Below, piece by piece: positions 39,741 through 47,629 of a DNA stretch of 64,000 nt. The position numbers and the translations under genes are program-made. The notes under the pieces were generated by a model. It was not told where the DNA came from, searched no databases, and was given only the letters and a program-made list of their open reading frames with translations. Origin of the DNA: Shewanella acanthi (GTDB lineage: Bacteria; Pseudomonadota; Gammaproteobacteria; Enterobacterales; Shewanellaceae); contig NZ_CP080413.1 of the NCBI RefSeq assembly GCF_019457475.1, positions 1,984,001 through 2,048,000 on the forward strand, read 5' to 3'. Each line of letters starts with the position of its first letter. Position 1 is the first letter of the stretch.

Positions 39741-40193
39741 GTGCAAAAACAGTACTATCTTCTCCTGTTGCCGCTAATATTGTTGGTAATTCTGACTGCT
39801 TCCGATAAAAACGTTGAAATACCATCAAAATCCATTGGAAATGATGCTTCATTGTGCGAGTTTAGTCGCGGGAAATGCCTTAAATCGATCGGGAATATTA
39901 ATATTGAATTAAGCATGGACCCCGATGATGCACCCTCTGAAAAGCCGATAAAATTGAATATGCTATTCTCTGAAAATGTTGATGTTTTAAGTGTACGTTT
40001 AGAGGGAAGAGATATGTTTATGGGGGTTATCCCTGTAAATATTCATCAAATGGATAAAAATCATTATCAAGGGCAGTTTATCTATGGCTCATGTAGTAGT
40101 GGTTATATGGTGTGGCGTGGATTTATCGATTTCAATAAAAACGGAGAAAAGTATACTGCTATCTTTGACTTTTTAGCTGATAGCCCCAAATAA
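39741..40193 (+). CDS. Small membrane-anchored protein of unknown function next to ccoN
   Basis: The GTG at 39741 has GGAAGG nine bases upstream and gives a 150-residue protein; the frame opens earlier (39639) but that part covers the EtrA box. An N-terminal helix (YYLLLLPLILLVILTA) anchors an exported domain with four Cys (CEFSRGKC, GSCSSGYMVW). Divergence from ccoN with a shared EtrA site suggests a respiration-linked role, perhaps copper handling, but this is inference. I do not recognise the family. Confidence 0.65.
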   Translation: MQKQYYLLLLPLILLVILTASDKNVEIPSKSIGNDASLCEFSRGKCLKSIGNINIELSMDPDDAPSEKPIKLNMLFSENVDVLSVRLEGRDMFMGVIPVNIHQMDKNHYQGQFIYGSCSSGYMVWRGFIDFNKNGEKYTAIFDFLADSPK

Positions 40194-40694
40194 GCAATTA
40201 CTTAATTAACGTAATAATAACAATCCTCTCAAAAAAGTACCAAGGTCAATATAGTCAATGATGGACTAATAGACTCGGTTTTAAGAGCGCTTTTTAGGCG
40301 GTTAACTTCTGTGTTCAACGCCGTAAATGCTTATCCATTCTTTGTGACGTTTTCGATAAATACATCGCGCCTAACACTCATGCTTATTTAGTTGGGGTTA
40401 CATCTGCTGAAAAAATGACATGTTGTTGCTAAGTCTGAGAAGGAAGGGAACTTGCTTTAATCAACAAAGGACATGCCATCTTTGTAAAGAGTAGGGCGCT
40501 TCAATTTTAAGGAATAAGATCCATTGTGTTTGCTGCTCACTCCATAGTGATAAAACTTAAATACAGGCTTTAAGATAATGTCATTACTAATCATCCTAAG
40601 AGGAAGGTGAGTGACCATAATCAGTATTTAATGATAACAATTCCTATTTGCGAGTGGTATTTTGAAGTCTCTTTGCAAATAGTAGGGGTGAGCG
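40194..40694. other. Non-coding interval at the core/accessory border
   Basis: About 500 AT-rich bases with no supported gene. It separates the cbb3 block from accessory DNA. Confidence 0.5.
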
Positions 40695-40913
40695 ATGCAG
40701 GAAAGGATACACCTTTCAATAAGTGTGGATAAATTAGCGCAACTTATTCGAAATGGTAGCTTATGTGCGGCGGATTTTACCTGTTTAGATACCCAATCAA
40801 AACGTCAAGTTTGGAAGCTGTGTCTTAGCTGTTGCCAAAATGGATTAAGCTGTGCGCAATGTACACATTTCAATTGTCGGAAAATTAGTATTAACGCAAA
40901 TGCCGATAAATAA
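40695..40913 (+). CDS. Small cysteine-rich protein
   Basis: The ATG at 40695 has AGGGG seven bases upstream. The 72-residue product has eight Cys, mostly in LCLSCCQNGLSCAQCTHFNC, which looks like a zinc- or cluster-binding knuckle. The N-terminus is helical without a signal peptide, so it is cytoplasmic. The stop codon lies inside the left half of a long hairpin (40891-40934). I do not recognise the family. Confidence 0.6.
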   Translation: MQERIHLSISVDKLAQLIRNGSLCAADFTCLDTQSKRQVWKLCLSCCQNGLSCAQCTHFNCRKISINANADK

Positions 40914-40934
40914 CGTTATCGGCATTTGCGTTAA
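40891..40934. repeat. 19-bp perfect inverted repeat with 6-base loop
   Basis: TTAACGCAAATGCCGATAA (40891-40909) is exactly complementary to 40916-40934. It overlaps the end of the small Cys-rich gene and precedes the tyrosine recombinase start by 31 bases. It may be a terminator without a good T run, or a recombination site. Confidence 0.85.
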
Positions 40935-40965
40935 AGTATTATCATAGTCTAACTATCTAAAAATT

Positions 40966-42270
40966 ATGAATAATATGAAAAACCCTCCGGCTTTACCGCT
41001 TTTTGATTCAATTGAATTCATTCAACAAGGTAATAGCGTCGTTAATCAATACATCACAGCGTTAAGTCTTGGGGATATTCCCGATGCTGGCTTGGTATTA
41101 GAGCACGCAAGTGATTGGTTATTCGAGCAAAAGCACAGCGAAAACAACTACAAAGCCTACCGTAGTGAGGTTACCACATTCCTGCATTGGTGCTTTGATG
41201 AAGCCTGTATTTCACCAACGCAGGTACTTCGTAAAGACATGAGCCGTTATGTTGATTACTGTTTAAACCCACCACAGGCACTTATTGGCTATTTCAATGT
41301 ACCCCAATTTAAGCTCGATAAACTGCGGGGTGAGCGGGTACCTAATGAGTTGTGGCGTCCATTTGTGGGCAAGAAAAAACTCGGGCAAATTCAGCCATAC
41401 ACCTTAAGTGACAATGCGCTTAAGACTAAAATAGCCATCCTATCTTCATTTTATAGTTATCTTATGAGTGAGGAGTTTTGTGAGCGAAACCCGGCACAAA
41501 TCTGGCTTAATCACAGTCGATTCTCCGTCAATAAACAGTTTGTACGTCAATCCGATGATGATGAAAACACATTAGCTTTCACACAATTACAATGGTCCTA
41601 TGTAATGAGCACTGTGACAAAACTTGCTCAGGATACACCAGAAGTTCACGAGCGCAGTTTATTCTTAATTTCATTAATTTATTCCTGCTATTTGCGTATT
41701 TCTGACGTTTCGGCAAGGGTTGGTTATTCGCCTGTTATGGGACAATTTAGACAAAATCTGCAGTCCGGAATTTGGAGTTTTCATATTCCGCAAAGTAAAG
41801 GTGGCAAAAAACGCAGTGTTGCGATTTCAAAAGCGTTGTTGGCGGGTTTAGTTAACTATCGGCAGTTTTTAGGCTTATCTGATTTACCAAGCCAAAATGA
41901 TGGTCATCCATTGTTCGTTCGTCACCGTGCAGCAGGACGTGGCCGTGAAGTCGGTGTCATCAATGCAAACCTAGGCATTCGCCAAATCCGTGATGATATT
42001 CAGTTCATTATTGATACTGCTGCAGATAATGCCCAAGCTGACGGTTTTGATTTCGACGCCCAGCAAATGCGCAAACTTACGGCCCATAATATTCGCCATA
42101 CAGGAATAACTCATGACATCAATATTAATGGTCGTCCATTATCCCATGTGCAAGCCGACGCGGGACATGAAAGTATCGACACGACTTCAAAGTATTTACA
42201 CACTACACAAGTCGAGCGACATGAAAGTGCGTTCAATAAGCCTTTAGATCATTTGCATGTACTTGACTGA
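40966..42270 (+). CDS. Tyrosine recombinase (phage integrase family)
   Basis: This 434-residue recombinase has an N-terminal SAM-like DNA-binding domain (SDWLFEQKHSENNYKAYRSE) and a catalytic domain with the complete active set: Arg in CYLRISDVSARV, Lys in SKGGKKRSVAIS, HNIRHTGIT, GHESIDTTSKYLHT with His and the nucleophile Tyr. It does not look like IntI, XerC or XerD. Standing at the left end of the accessory part, it may have mobilised this region, but no att duplication was identified. Confidence 0.88.
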   Translation: MNNMKNPPALPLFDSIEFIQQGNSVVNQYITALSLGDIPDAGLVLEHASDWLFEQKHSENNYKAYRSEVTTFLHWCFDEACISPTQVLRKDMSRYVDYCLNPPQALIGYFNVPQFKLDKLRGERVPNELWRPFVGKKKLGQIQPYTLSDNALKTKIAILSSFYSYLMSEEFCERNPAQIWLNHSRFSVNKQFVRQSDDDENTLAFTQLQWSYVMSTVTKLAQDTPEVHERSLFLISLIYSCYLRISDVSARVGYSPVMGQFRQNLQSGIWSFHIPQSKGGKKRSVAISKALLAGLVNYRQFLGLSDLPSQNDGHPLFVRHRAAGRGREVGVINANLGIRQIRDDIQFIIDTAADNAQADGFDFDAQQMRKLTAHNIRHTGITHDININGRPLSHVQADAGHESIDTTSKYLHTTQVERHESAFNKPLDHLHVLD

Positions 42271-42841
42271 TATTGACAGAATCACAAGAGTTAGTGCTGA
42301 TAATTGTGAAATGGCTAAATCGGCCCCCCAAATCCCTCCTACACAAAACTGCGCACAATGTATATTATGTTAAATTCATTGTGTTTGTGATCTTGTACAT
42401 ATGCAATTTGGTAATTGATCTTCCCGATGAAAATCCTTGATCAGATGAGAATAGCCCTACTTATTGAAATTTAAATTAAACATGTGATTTCAACCTTTGT
42501 AATCACGTCAAAAATGCCGATTTAATTTCCAAAAATACTGACTACGATTCCCAACAAAATTACCTAATTTCGTATTGATGAACGCGTTCCTACGTGCATG
42601 CTTTATCTTTTTCGTGAGGGTTTGCCGTCAGTTTTTACGCCTGTGGCGTCTAGACCTATTATTAATTAAGGTCTGAAATCGGTAATTGATGATTAACTTT
42701 GTGGTATGAAACGCTTTAAAGGAAAATACTGACTGGTTTTGATGACGTTTTACGGTTTATAAATGTTACGCTACGTGAATCTTTCGTTAGATAGCCTTGC
42801 TAAGTGTTCCAGAATTCACGTAGCGTCACCACTATTTGAGT
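42271..42841. other. Non-coding interval with one long inverted repeat
   Basis: About 570 bases between the recombinase and umuC. No gene is supported. The only clear structure is the inverted repeat listed at 42768-42826. Confidence 0.5.
42768..42826. repeat. 13-bp perfect inverted repeat, 33-base spacer
   Basis: ACGCTACGTGAAT (42768-42780) and ATTCACGTAGCGT (42814-42826) are exact complements. The right arm ends 15 bases from the umuC stop, so it could form a terminator-like hairpin or mark an element end. Confidence 0.8.
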
Positions 42842-44098
42842 TCAGCATTTGATGCTTGGTATGCAGTCCCATCTTGTCGAATATTGCGGTGTTAAAAACT
42901 CCCTTCGCATTGCCCATTTCTGTTCAATGCCTTGTGCGGCCAAAAACACGGTGTCACGTCCAAATTGTTGATTAATACTATCAAACGCAGTCATCAGCGC
43001 GGGATTGGCTTTAGCACGATTGAATAAATCAAACTGTTGAAAATACTCACTTTCAAGTTCTATTAGACCGACACCAATCTTGTAGTATCTGATACCTTGT
43101 CGAAATAATTGCGGCGCCGCGACCGTTATTGCTTGGGTCATTTCTATGGTGCAGTTCGTGGCGCATGGAAAATGAATCAGCGTTTTAAAGCCGAGTGGAC
43201 GCTCATCGTAGGGAGAATTATTGGCAAAAATCAGCATGGTCTTACAACGAGAACCTTGTGCCCTCGCCTTTGCAGCTGCAATGCCGACGTGTTTACTGAG
43301 TGCTTGCAGTAATGAATCGAAATCCGTTATGCGTTCACCGACTGAGCGAGTCGAAAATATCTGTTGTTTATCGGCCTTCGTTTGGTCCCATTGCTTACAA
43401 GCCACACCGTTAAGTTCACGAACCGTTCGCTCGATTTCGACATTAAACTGCTTTCGTGCCAGTCCTGGCGGCATTTGTGCCAACTGATAGGCGCTACGAA
43501 TTTCCATGAGCTCAAGCTTTTTACTGATTCTGCGCCCTATTCCCCAGACATCTGAGACTAAGAGCTGCTTGAGGATGGCAATGCGGTCAGGTTCATTATC
43601 AATTAGACAAACTCCTTGATAACCCGCTAATTTCTTGGCGGCATGATTGGCGGCTTTGGCTAAGGTCAATGTGGGTCCTAGTCCAACACACACAGGTAAA
43701 CGTGCTTCTTTCCACACGGTTTTGCGGATGAGTTGACCATGGGTTAAAAGGCATGGAATGGCAGTGTGGCAATGTTTAAACGACAGGAAGGATTCATCGA
43801 TGGAATAGATGTGCTGTTCTGGCGCAAACTGGCCAATGATGTCCATCATTTTTGCGGATAAATCCGCATAAAGCTCGTAGTTACTAGAGCATGCAATCAC
43901 ACCGAGCTTTTCGCATTGGGCCTTGACTTGAAAATAGGCGGCAAACTTAGGGATACCGAGCTCTTTTGCCTGGCGGTTTGCTGCCACAATACACCCATCA
44001 TTATTGCTGAGGACGATGACAGGTTTTCCACGCCAGTCAGGACGAAAGACTTGTTCTGCCGAGCAATAAAACGAGTTGGCATCGACTAGTGCGTACAT
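42842..44098 (-). CDS. umuC: DNA polymerase V catalytic subunit UmuC
   Basis: This is a Y-family translesion polymerase. The catalytic carboxylates are in MYALVDANSFYCSAE and YSIDESFLSF. The fingers/palm part has SNNDGCIVAANRQAKELGI, and the little finger and tail end in MRREFLTPQYSTRWDCIP as in UmuC. I chose Met at 44098; an in-frame ATG is six bases upstream. Length is 418 residues. It overlaps the end of the upstream UmuD-like gene by 13 bases, so the two are coupled. Confidence 0.93.
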   Translation of the reverse strand: MYALVDANSFYCSAEQVFRPDWRGKPVIVLSNNDGCIVAANRQAKELGIPKFAAYFQVKAQCEKLGVIACSSNYELYADLSAKMMDIIGQFAPEQHIYSIDESFLSFKHCHTAIPCLLTHGQLIRKTVWKEARLPVCVGLGPTLTLAKAANHAAKKLAGYQGVCLIDNEPDRIAILKQLLVSDVWGIGRRISKKLELMEIRSAYQLAQMPPGLARKQFNVEIERTVRELNGVACKQWDQTKADKQQIFSTRSVGERITDFDSLLQALSKHVGIAAAKARAQGSRCKTMLIFANNSPYDERPLGFKTLIHFPCATNCTIEMTQAITVAAPQLFRQGIRYYKIGVGLIELESEYFQQFDLFNRAKANPALMTAFDSINQQFGRDTVFLAAQGIEQKWAMRREFLTPQYSTRWDCIPSIKC

Positions 44099-44868
44099 GG
44101 CCATGTACTCAATAATGACGATTTGAAATGGAAACGTACTGAACTTGTCACCACACCTTCCACACTGAAGGTATCGAAATCTCGAATTGGGATGGCAGGA
44201 TAACGTTCATTTGATGACAGCAACAGCCTGCGTTTCTTATCAAATATTTTGCAAACAAACTCACCGTTAAACTGTCCGACGATAACGGAGCCTTGCTGAG
44301 CAAGGGTTTTCCTATCAACTATGATGACATCACCATTGAAAATGCCTTCATCCTGCATTGAATCTCCGCGAGCAATGCCGAACCAGGTCGCAGAAGGATG
44401 GCCTAAGAGCAAGTCATCAAGACCACCTCGCAGGTGTGAATACTCAAACGATGGCGCGACGATGCCCTTGATGTGCTGGTGTTGTCTGAGTGAACGAATG
44501 ACGACGCCTTCAACCGTGAAGTCATCATAATCATGTATCGGTATTGTTTGTAGGTTTTCATCTGAAGACATCAGCTGCTTGTTTTGCTGGTCGAAGATTT
44601 TACAAATCCTCTCCCCGTTGTATTTACCGACGATAATGCAACCCGTTCTAGGGGTGACATGGCGGTCAACAACCAACAAATCATTGTCGAATATGCCCAC
44701 CCGTTTCATCGAATCATCCGGTGCAGCATGAAAAAATGTTGCGCTGGGATGTAGTATCAACAAGTTATCGATACTTAATCGGCGCTGTGCGTATTCTGCT
44801 GCTGGACTTTCAAAGCCACTGATACCTGCGTGTGCAGGCCAAGGAATTAAGGGATAGACTCTCACTTT
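44086..44868 (-). CDS. Tandem UmuD-UmuD fusion (two S24 peptidase domains)
   Basis: UmuD is normally about 140 residues; this 260-residue chain holds two copies. Domain 1 has SGFESPAAEYAQRR, PSATFFHAAPDDSM and ERICKIF; domain 2 has VAPSFEYSHLRGG, PSATWFGIARGDSM and EFVCKIF. Counted from the GTG at 44868, the Ser-Lys dyads are Ser53/Lys90 and Ser170/Lys207, each 37 residues apart as in E. coli UmuD. The cleavage site Cys-Gly of E. coli is Ser-Gly in domain 1 and Lys-Gly in domain 2. The start could also be the GTG at 44877, but that codon overlaps the LexA box. It is coupled to umuC. Confidence 0.88.
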   Translation of the reverse strand, partial: KVRVYPLIPWPAHAGISGFESPAAEYAQRRLSIDNLLILHPSATFFHAAPDDSMKRVGIFDNDLLVVDRHVTPRTGCIIVGKYNGERICKIFDQQNKQLMSSDENLQTIPIHDYDDFTVEGVVIRSLRQHQHIKGIVAPSFEYSHLRGGLDDLLLGHPSATWFGIARGDSMQDEGIFNGDVIIVDRKTLAQQGSVIVGQFNGEFVCKIFDKKRRLLLSSNERYPAIPIRDFDTFSVEGVVTSSVRFHFKSSLLSTWPCTH

Positions 44869-44876
44869 AATCACCA

Positions 44877-44892
44877 CTGTATGGATATACAG
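44877..44892. promoter_or_regulatory. LexA box of the umuDC-like operon
   Basis: CTGTATGGATATACAG fits CTGT-N8-ACAG exactly. It lies just downstream of the -10 of the leftward promoter, so bound LexA would cover the start of transcription. Confidence 0.88.
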
Positions 44893-44894
44893 TT

Positions 44895-44923
44895 ATTATA
44901 GCGAGAGAAACTCCGTTAGCAAA
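44895..44923 (-). promoter_or_regulatory. Promoter of the umuDC-like operon
   Basis: On the minus strand TTTGCT (44923-44918), a 17-base spacer and TATAAT (44900-44895) precede the LexA box. Confidence 0.7.
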
Positions 44924-44954
44924 TGGTATTCATAATTCACTTATATTCAGTGGC

Positions 44955-45140
44955 TTAACGATAATTTAAATGGGGGTCATAAAGTTCATCACGTAAAATG
45001 CAGACGCTCAAATCAGCGTCGATACCGACTTTATCATCACCTAATGTGACGACTTTGATATCTGGCAATCTGTTGCCTTCTGCATCATAGATATTTGATA
45101 AATAAACACACTGCCCTGCTTTGCGAGTCACGATTAACAT
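44955..45140 (-). CDS. CsrA/RsmA paralogue with internal insertion
   Basis: The ATG at 45140 has AGGAGG four bases upstream and gives MLIVTRKAGQCVYL, the CsrA start, including Leu4 and Arg6. The C-terminal part DDKVGIDADLSVCILRDELY matches the CsrA stretch ending VHREEIY with the RNA-contacting Arg kept. Between these lies an extra segment of about ten residues (SNIYDAEGNRL) in the first loop. The 61-residue protein probably binds GGA in mRNA leaders. It lies between an SRAP gene and umuD-like, all on the minus strand. Confidence 0.82.
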   Translation of the reverse strand: MLIVTRKAGQCVYLSNIYDAEGNRLPDIKVVTLGDDKVGIDADLSVCILRDELYDPHLNYR

Positions 45141-45195
45141 ACAACCTCCTTGTCTTGTCGTTCTCACAAAGTGTAGAACAACTTTGTCGGTGGCT

Positions 45196-45771
45196 TTAAC
45201 TACAAGGCTGTATTTTAATGGGAATGGTTACTGGAGGCATGAGCAAAGGCTCGAGCTCATTAATGGAAGAGCGAAGCCAAAAATCCATATCATTGGGCGG
45301 TATTAACAATGGCATGCGTGAATGATATTGAGCACACTGCTCGGTTGGCTTCGTTGTTAAGGTCACGACTTGGAATACGTCAGTAAACTCATAAAGGATA
45401 CCTGCCATGTATAAAGGCGCATCATTCTGCTCGCTGAACAGGTATTTTTGTTTCTTTTTGCCCCCTTCAGCTCGCCATTCATACCAACCACTACAAGGGA
45501 TTAAGCAACGATTGTCGCTAAATGCTTTAGCGAAGGTCTTCTTTTCACGAACAGATTCTGATTGAGCGTTGATAAGTAACGTCTTTGACCATAAAGGCTT
45601 GATGCCCCAGGCGCATGTTAGCACTTTAAATTGCGTATCATCGGTCACAATGGCTGAGATTTGCTCCGTCGGTCTTAAGTCAAGATTAGTCTGGGGACTA
45701 TATCGGCTCCCTATTTGGGCAGAAACCCTATCGGCTATTGCCAGTCCATCAATACTTAAGCGACCACACAT
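45196..45771 (-). CDS. SRAP (SOS response-associated peptidase, YedK/HMCES) family protein
   Basis: YedK/HMCES proteins shield abasic sites in single-stranded DNA by a covalent bond from Cys2. This 191-residue protein starts MCGRLSID with Cys2, and carries the conserved LLINAQSESVREKKTF (Asn), IPCSGWYEW (Glu) and YHSRMPLLI (His) blocks. It is full length. The position beside umuDC-like genes fits an SOS role; I see no clear LexA box directly upstream. Confidence 0.92.
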   Translation of the reverse strand: MCGRLSIDGLAIADRVSAQIGSRYSPQTNLDLRPTEQISAIVTDDTQFKVLTCAWGIKPLWSKTLLINAQSESVREKKTFAKAFSDNRCLIPCSGWYEWRAEGGKKKQKYLFSEQNDAPLYMAGILYEFTDVFQVVTLTTKPTEQCAQYHSRMPLLIPPNDMDFWLRSSINELEPLLMPPVTIPIKIQPCS

Positions 45772-46274
45772 GTAGAATCCTCATCCAAAAAACAGAACTA
45801 CCTTAAGCCTGAATGGAAACACCTGAGAGTATTTAATTTAACTCAGGATAGAAAAAATGGGACAAAAGCGTGTTAGGACTTTTGCTCTAATCATGACATT
45901 TCAGATTAGCAGAAGTGTGGCAATGGTTTATTCGCCAATCAAGGTCTGCTGTTCAAATTAGTAGATGCAACTGCGCCAGAGTCACACCCCAAACGACGGC
46001 GAGTTAAGATGAAAAGATTTGCCCCGATTTTACTGAACTTGAAAAAAGCGAAGATAAAATCTGTCGCTATTTTCGTCATGAGTTCAGCCAATAATCATTC
46101 CCCAAAAAATCAAATGGAACTTCAGGAACATCAATAATAAGTAAGTAGAATTTATACAAATAACCTAAGTTAGATCAATTATTGTTCTTGATTTAACTTA
46201 GGTTCTTACCAAAATAACAAACAATCTCATTTTAGAAAAAATCTCTGAATTGGAGAGAAAAATTCCAAAAAAAT
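45772..46274. other. Non-coding interval
   Basis: About 500 bases with no supported gene. 45874-45910 resembles the sequence to the right of repeat copy 50187 (shared TTTTGCTCTAATC at 45880 and 50313). A strong hairpin is at 46162-46204. Confidence 0.5.
46162..46204. repeat. 17-bp inverted repeat with 9-base loop
   Basis: AACCTAAGTTAGATCAA pairs fully with TTGATTTAACTTAGGTT (one G-T pair). It lies about 70 bases after the stop of the minus-strand gene at 46275 and may be its terminator, although the following T run is weak. Confidence 0.75.
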
Positions 46275-46949
46275 TTAGTTGGGAAATGTTATTGAATTCA
46301 CACTAGGATCAGAGTTAAACGAAACGCGATATTCAAATCCGTTATCAACTTCATTAATCACAAAATTAACAAATCCTGATTTGTGCATCGGACTTTCATT
46401 GCCATTTGTAAAGTCGGCTGCAAATAAATCCAAATCCTCCTTAGTGGGTGAGACGAAATAAGCTAAACAAATTTTGTTATCACATCCAACTTTGTAATCA
46501 GTGAAATGTGAGTTTAACTTATAACTATGAATATATTCACTTAGACCGTTTTCAAACTTTACTGTTTCGAGAGTTTTATTTGGAACGTACTCCAGTTTAC
46601 TTACCGCTGCATCAAAGCCTGTCCCTGACATAAGGGCTACTAATCTAGCTCCATCAACCGCATTACCTTTGTTAACTAGCTGAAGATCATTAAATTCACC
46701 TCTATCCACAACCTCTTCAATCGGAGTGATACTGACCGCTGTTTTATCTGCCAGCTTAGTAGCTTTTAATTCAGGATTAGTATTTTCTGTATACATCTCT
46801 GTACCACCTACTACTTTAATACTAGCAACAGATTCCAGAGAATTATTTGGCTCTACTTTGCCATTTTTACTAAAAACATAATAAGCAGTCATTCCTGCAA
46901 CAATAATCGCCAGAGTTAGAATTGCTGAATTTTTATCTAGTGCGGTCAT
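46275..46949 (-). CDS. Membrane-anchored protein of unknown function
   Basis: This 224-residue protein has one N-terminal helix (SAILTLAIIVAGMTAYYVF) and an exported domain with two Cys (VGCDNKICLAYF). It has no domain I recognise. The start lies two bases after the stop of a small secreted Cys-rich protein, so they form an operon. The pair is AT-rich and lies at the left end of the repeat array. Confidence 0.65.
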   Translation of the reverse strand: MTALDKNSAILTLAIIVAGMTAYYVFSKNGKVEPNNSLESVASIKVVGGTEMYTENTNPELKATKLADKTAVSITPIEEVVDRGEFNDLQLVNKGNAVDGARLVALMSGTGFDAAVSKLEYVPNKTLETVKFENGLSEYIHSYKLNSHFTDYKVGCDNKICLAYFVSPTKEDLDLFAADFTNGNESPMHKSGFVNFVINEVDNGFEYRVSFNSDPSVNSITFPN

Positions 46950-46951
46950 GA

Positions 46952-47128
46952 TTATTTTTCATCTGTAGTTATAGTTGTTATGACCCTTCCCCCACAACAA
47001 TTAACAATGTTAATAGTCCCATTTGATGACTGCGTTATTACGCAGCTATTTGTACATGTTGTTACAGTGCCAGCCAAAACGTAAAAAGAAGTCATAAACA
47101 AGAATAGTGAAACGATTGATTTTTTCAT
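46952..47128 (-). CDS. Small secreted cysteine-rich peptide
   Basis: An ATG at 47128 with AGGG eight bases upstream opens 58 codons. A signal peptide (MKKSIVSLFLFMTSFYVLAG) is followed by a short body with CTNSC and NCCGG motifs. The mature part is only about 38 residues with four Cys. It ends two bases before the next gene. A toxin-like or structural peptide is possible, but I cannot assign it. Confidence 0.6.
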   Translation of the reverse strand: MKKSIVSLFLFMTSFYVLAGTVTTCTNSCVITQSSNGTINIVNCCGGRVITTITTDEK

Positions 47129-47629
47129 GAATAAATCCCTTTAATTTATCAGTGTTGATGAAGGTGGTAATTTCTCCAAATATATAATTGATTAATTCCA
47201 CTTTAGCGTCAACAAACTAATAACACAAATTTACATTTTTCACATTGTGGTTGCATATCTATCAAAAATACTGTGTTTACCAACTAAATTTGACCAAAAT
47301 TTTAGAATCTAACCAGAATCTTCAGTCGGATTTGTTTGGCCTTAATCATACATTGTAATTAGGTAAAAACACTTTGTAACATTACAAAAATTAGGTCTAC
47401 TGCTTAGGGGAACCAAAGTCATATTCGATGTTCCCATCAAGCTTTGGGGCATCGTCGTATTAGAAACTCCCCCCTCCCTGCCAGAGGGGGCCAGGGGCAA
47501 ACCTCTCTTAGTGGTCAATAAAATTCTGACGTTTAGTTCAAAACAGATTTTTTGACTCTGTCAATTATTCTGCTGTTCCTTGTTTGCTATGATTATTGAA
47601 ACAAATAAATCCTTAAAATCTGAGAATTA
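47129..47629. other. Non-coding interval carrying repeat copy 1
   Basis: About 500 bases between divergent genes. It contains one copy of the junction repeat (47380-47450) and its extended right flank up to about 47,484. Nothing else is supported. Confidence 0.6.
47380..47450 (+). repeat. Junction repeat, copy 1
   Basis: The box cattacaaaaattaggtct (47380-47398), a 47-base spacer and GGGGC (47446-47450). The right flank continues ATCGTCGTATTAGAA and CCTCCCTGCCAG, shared with copies at 50187 and 57602. Confidence 0.75.

Noticed and set aside
40966..42270. Integron integrase IntI
   Set aside because: The catalytic residues fit a tyrosine recombinase, but I see no IntI-specific insert and no attI or attC next to it.
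47290..47310. Reverse-oriented box (tgaccaaaattttagaatc) near repeat copy 1
   Set aside because: No GCCCC at the matching distance on the other side.
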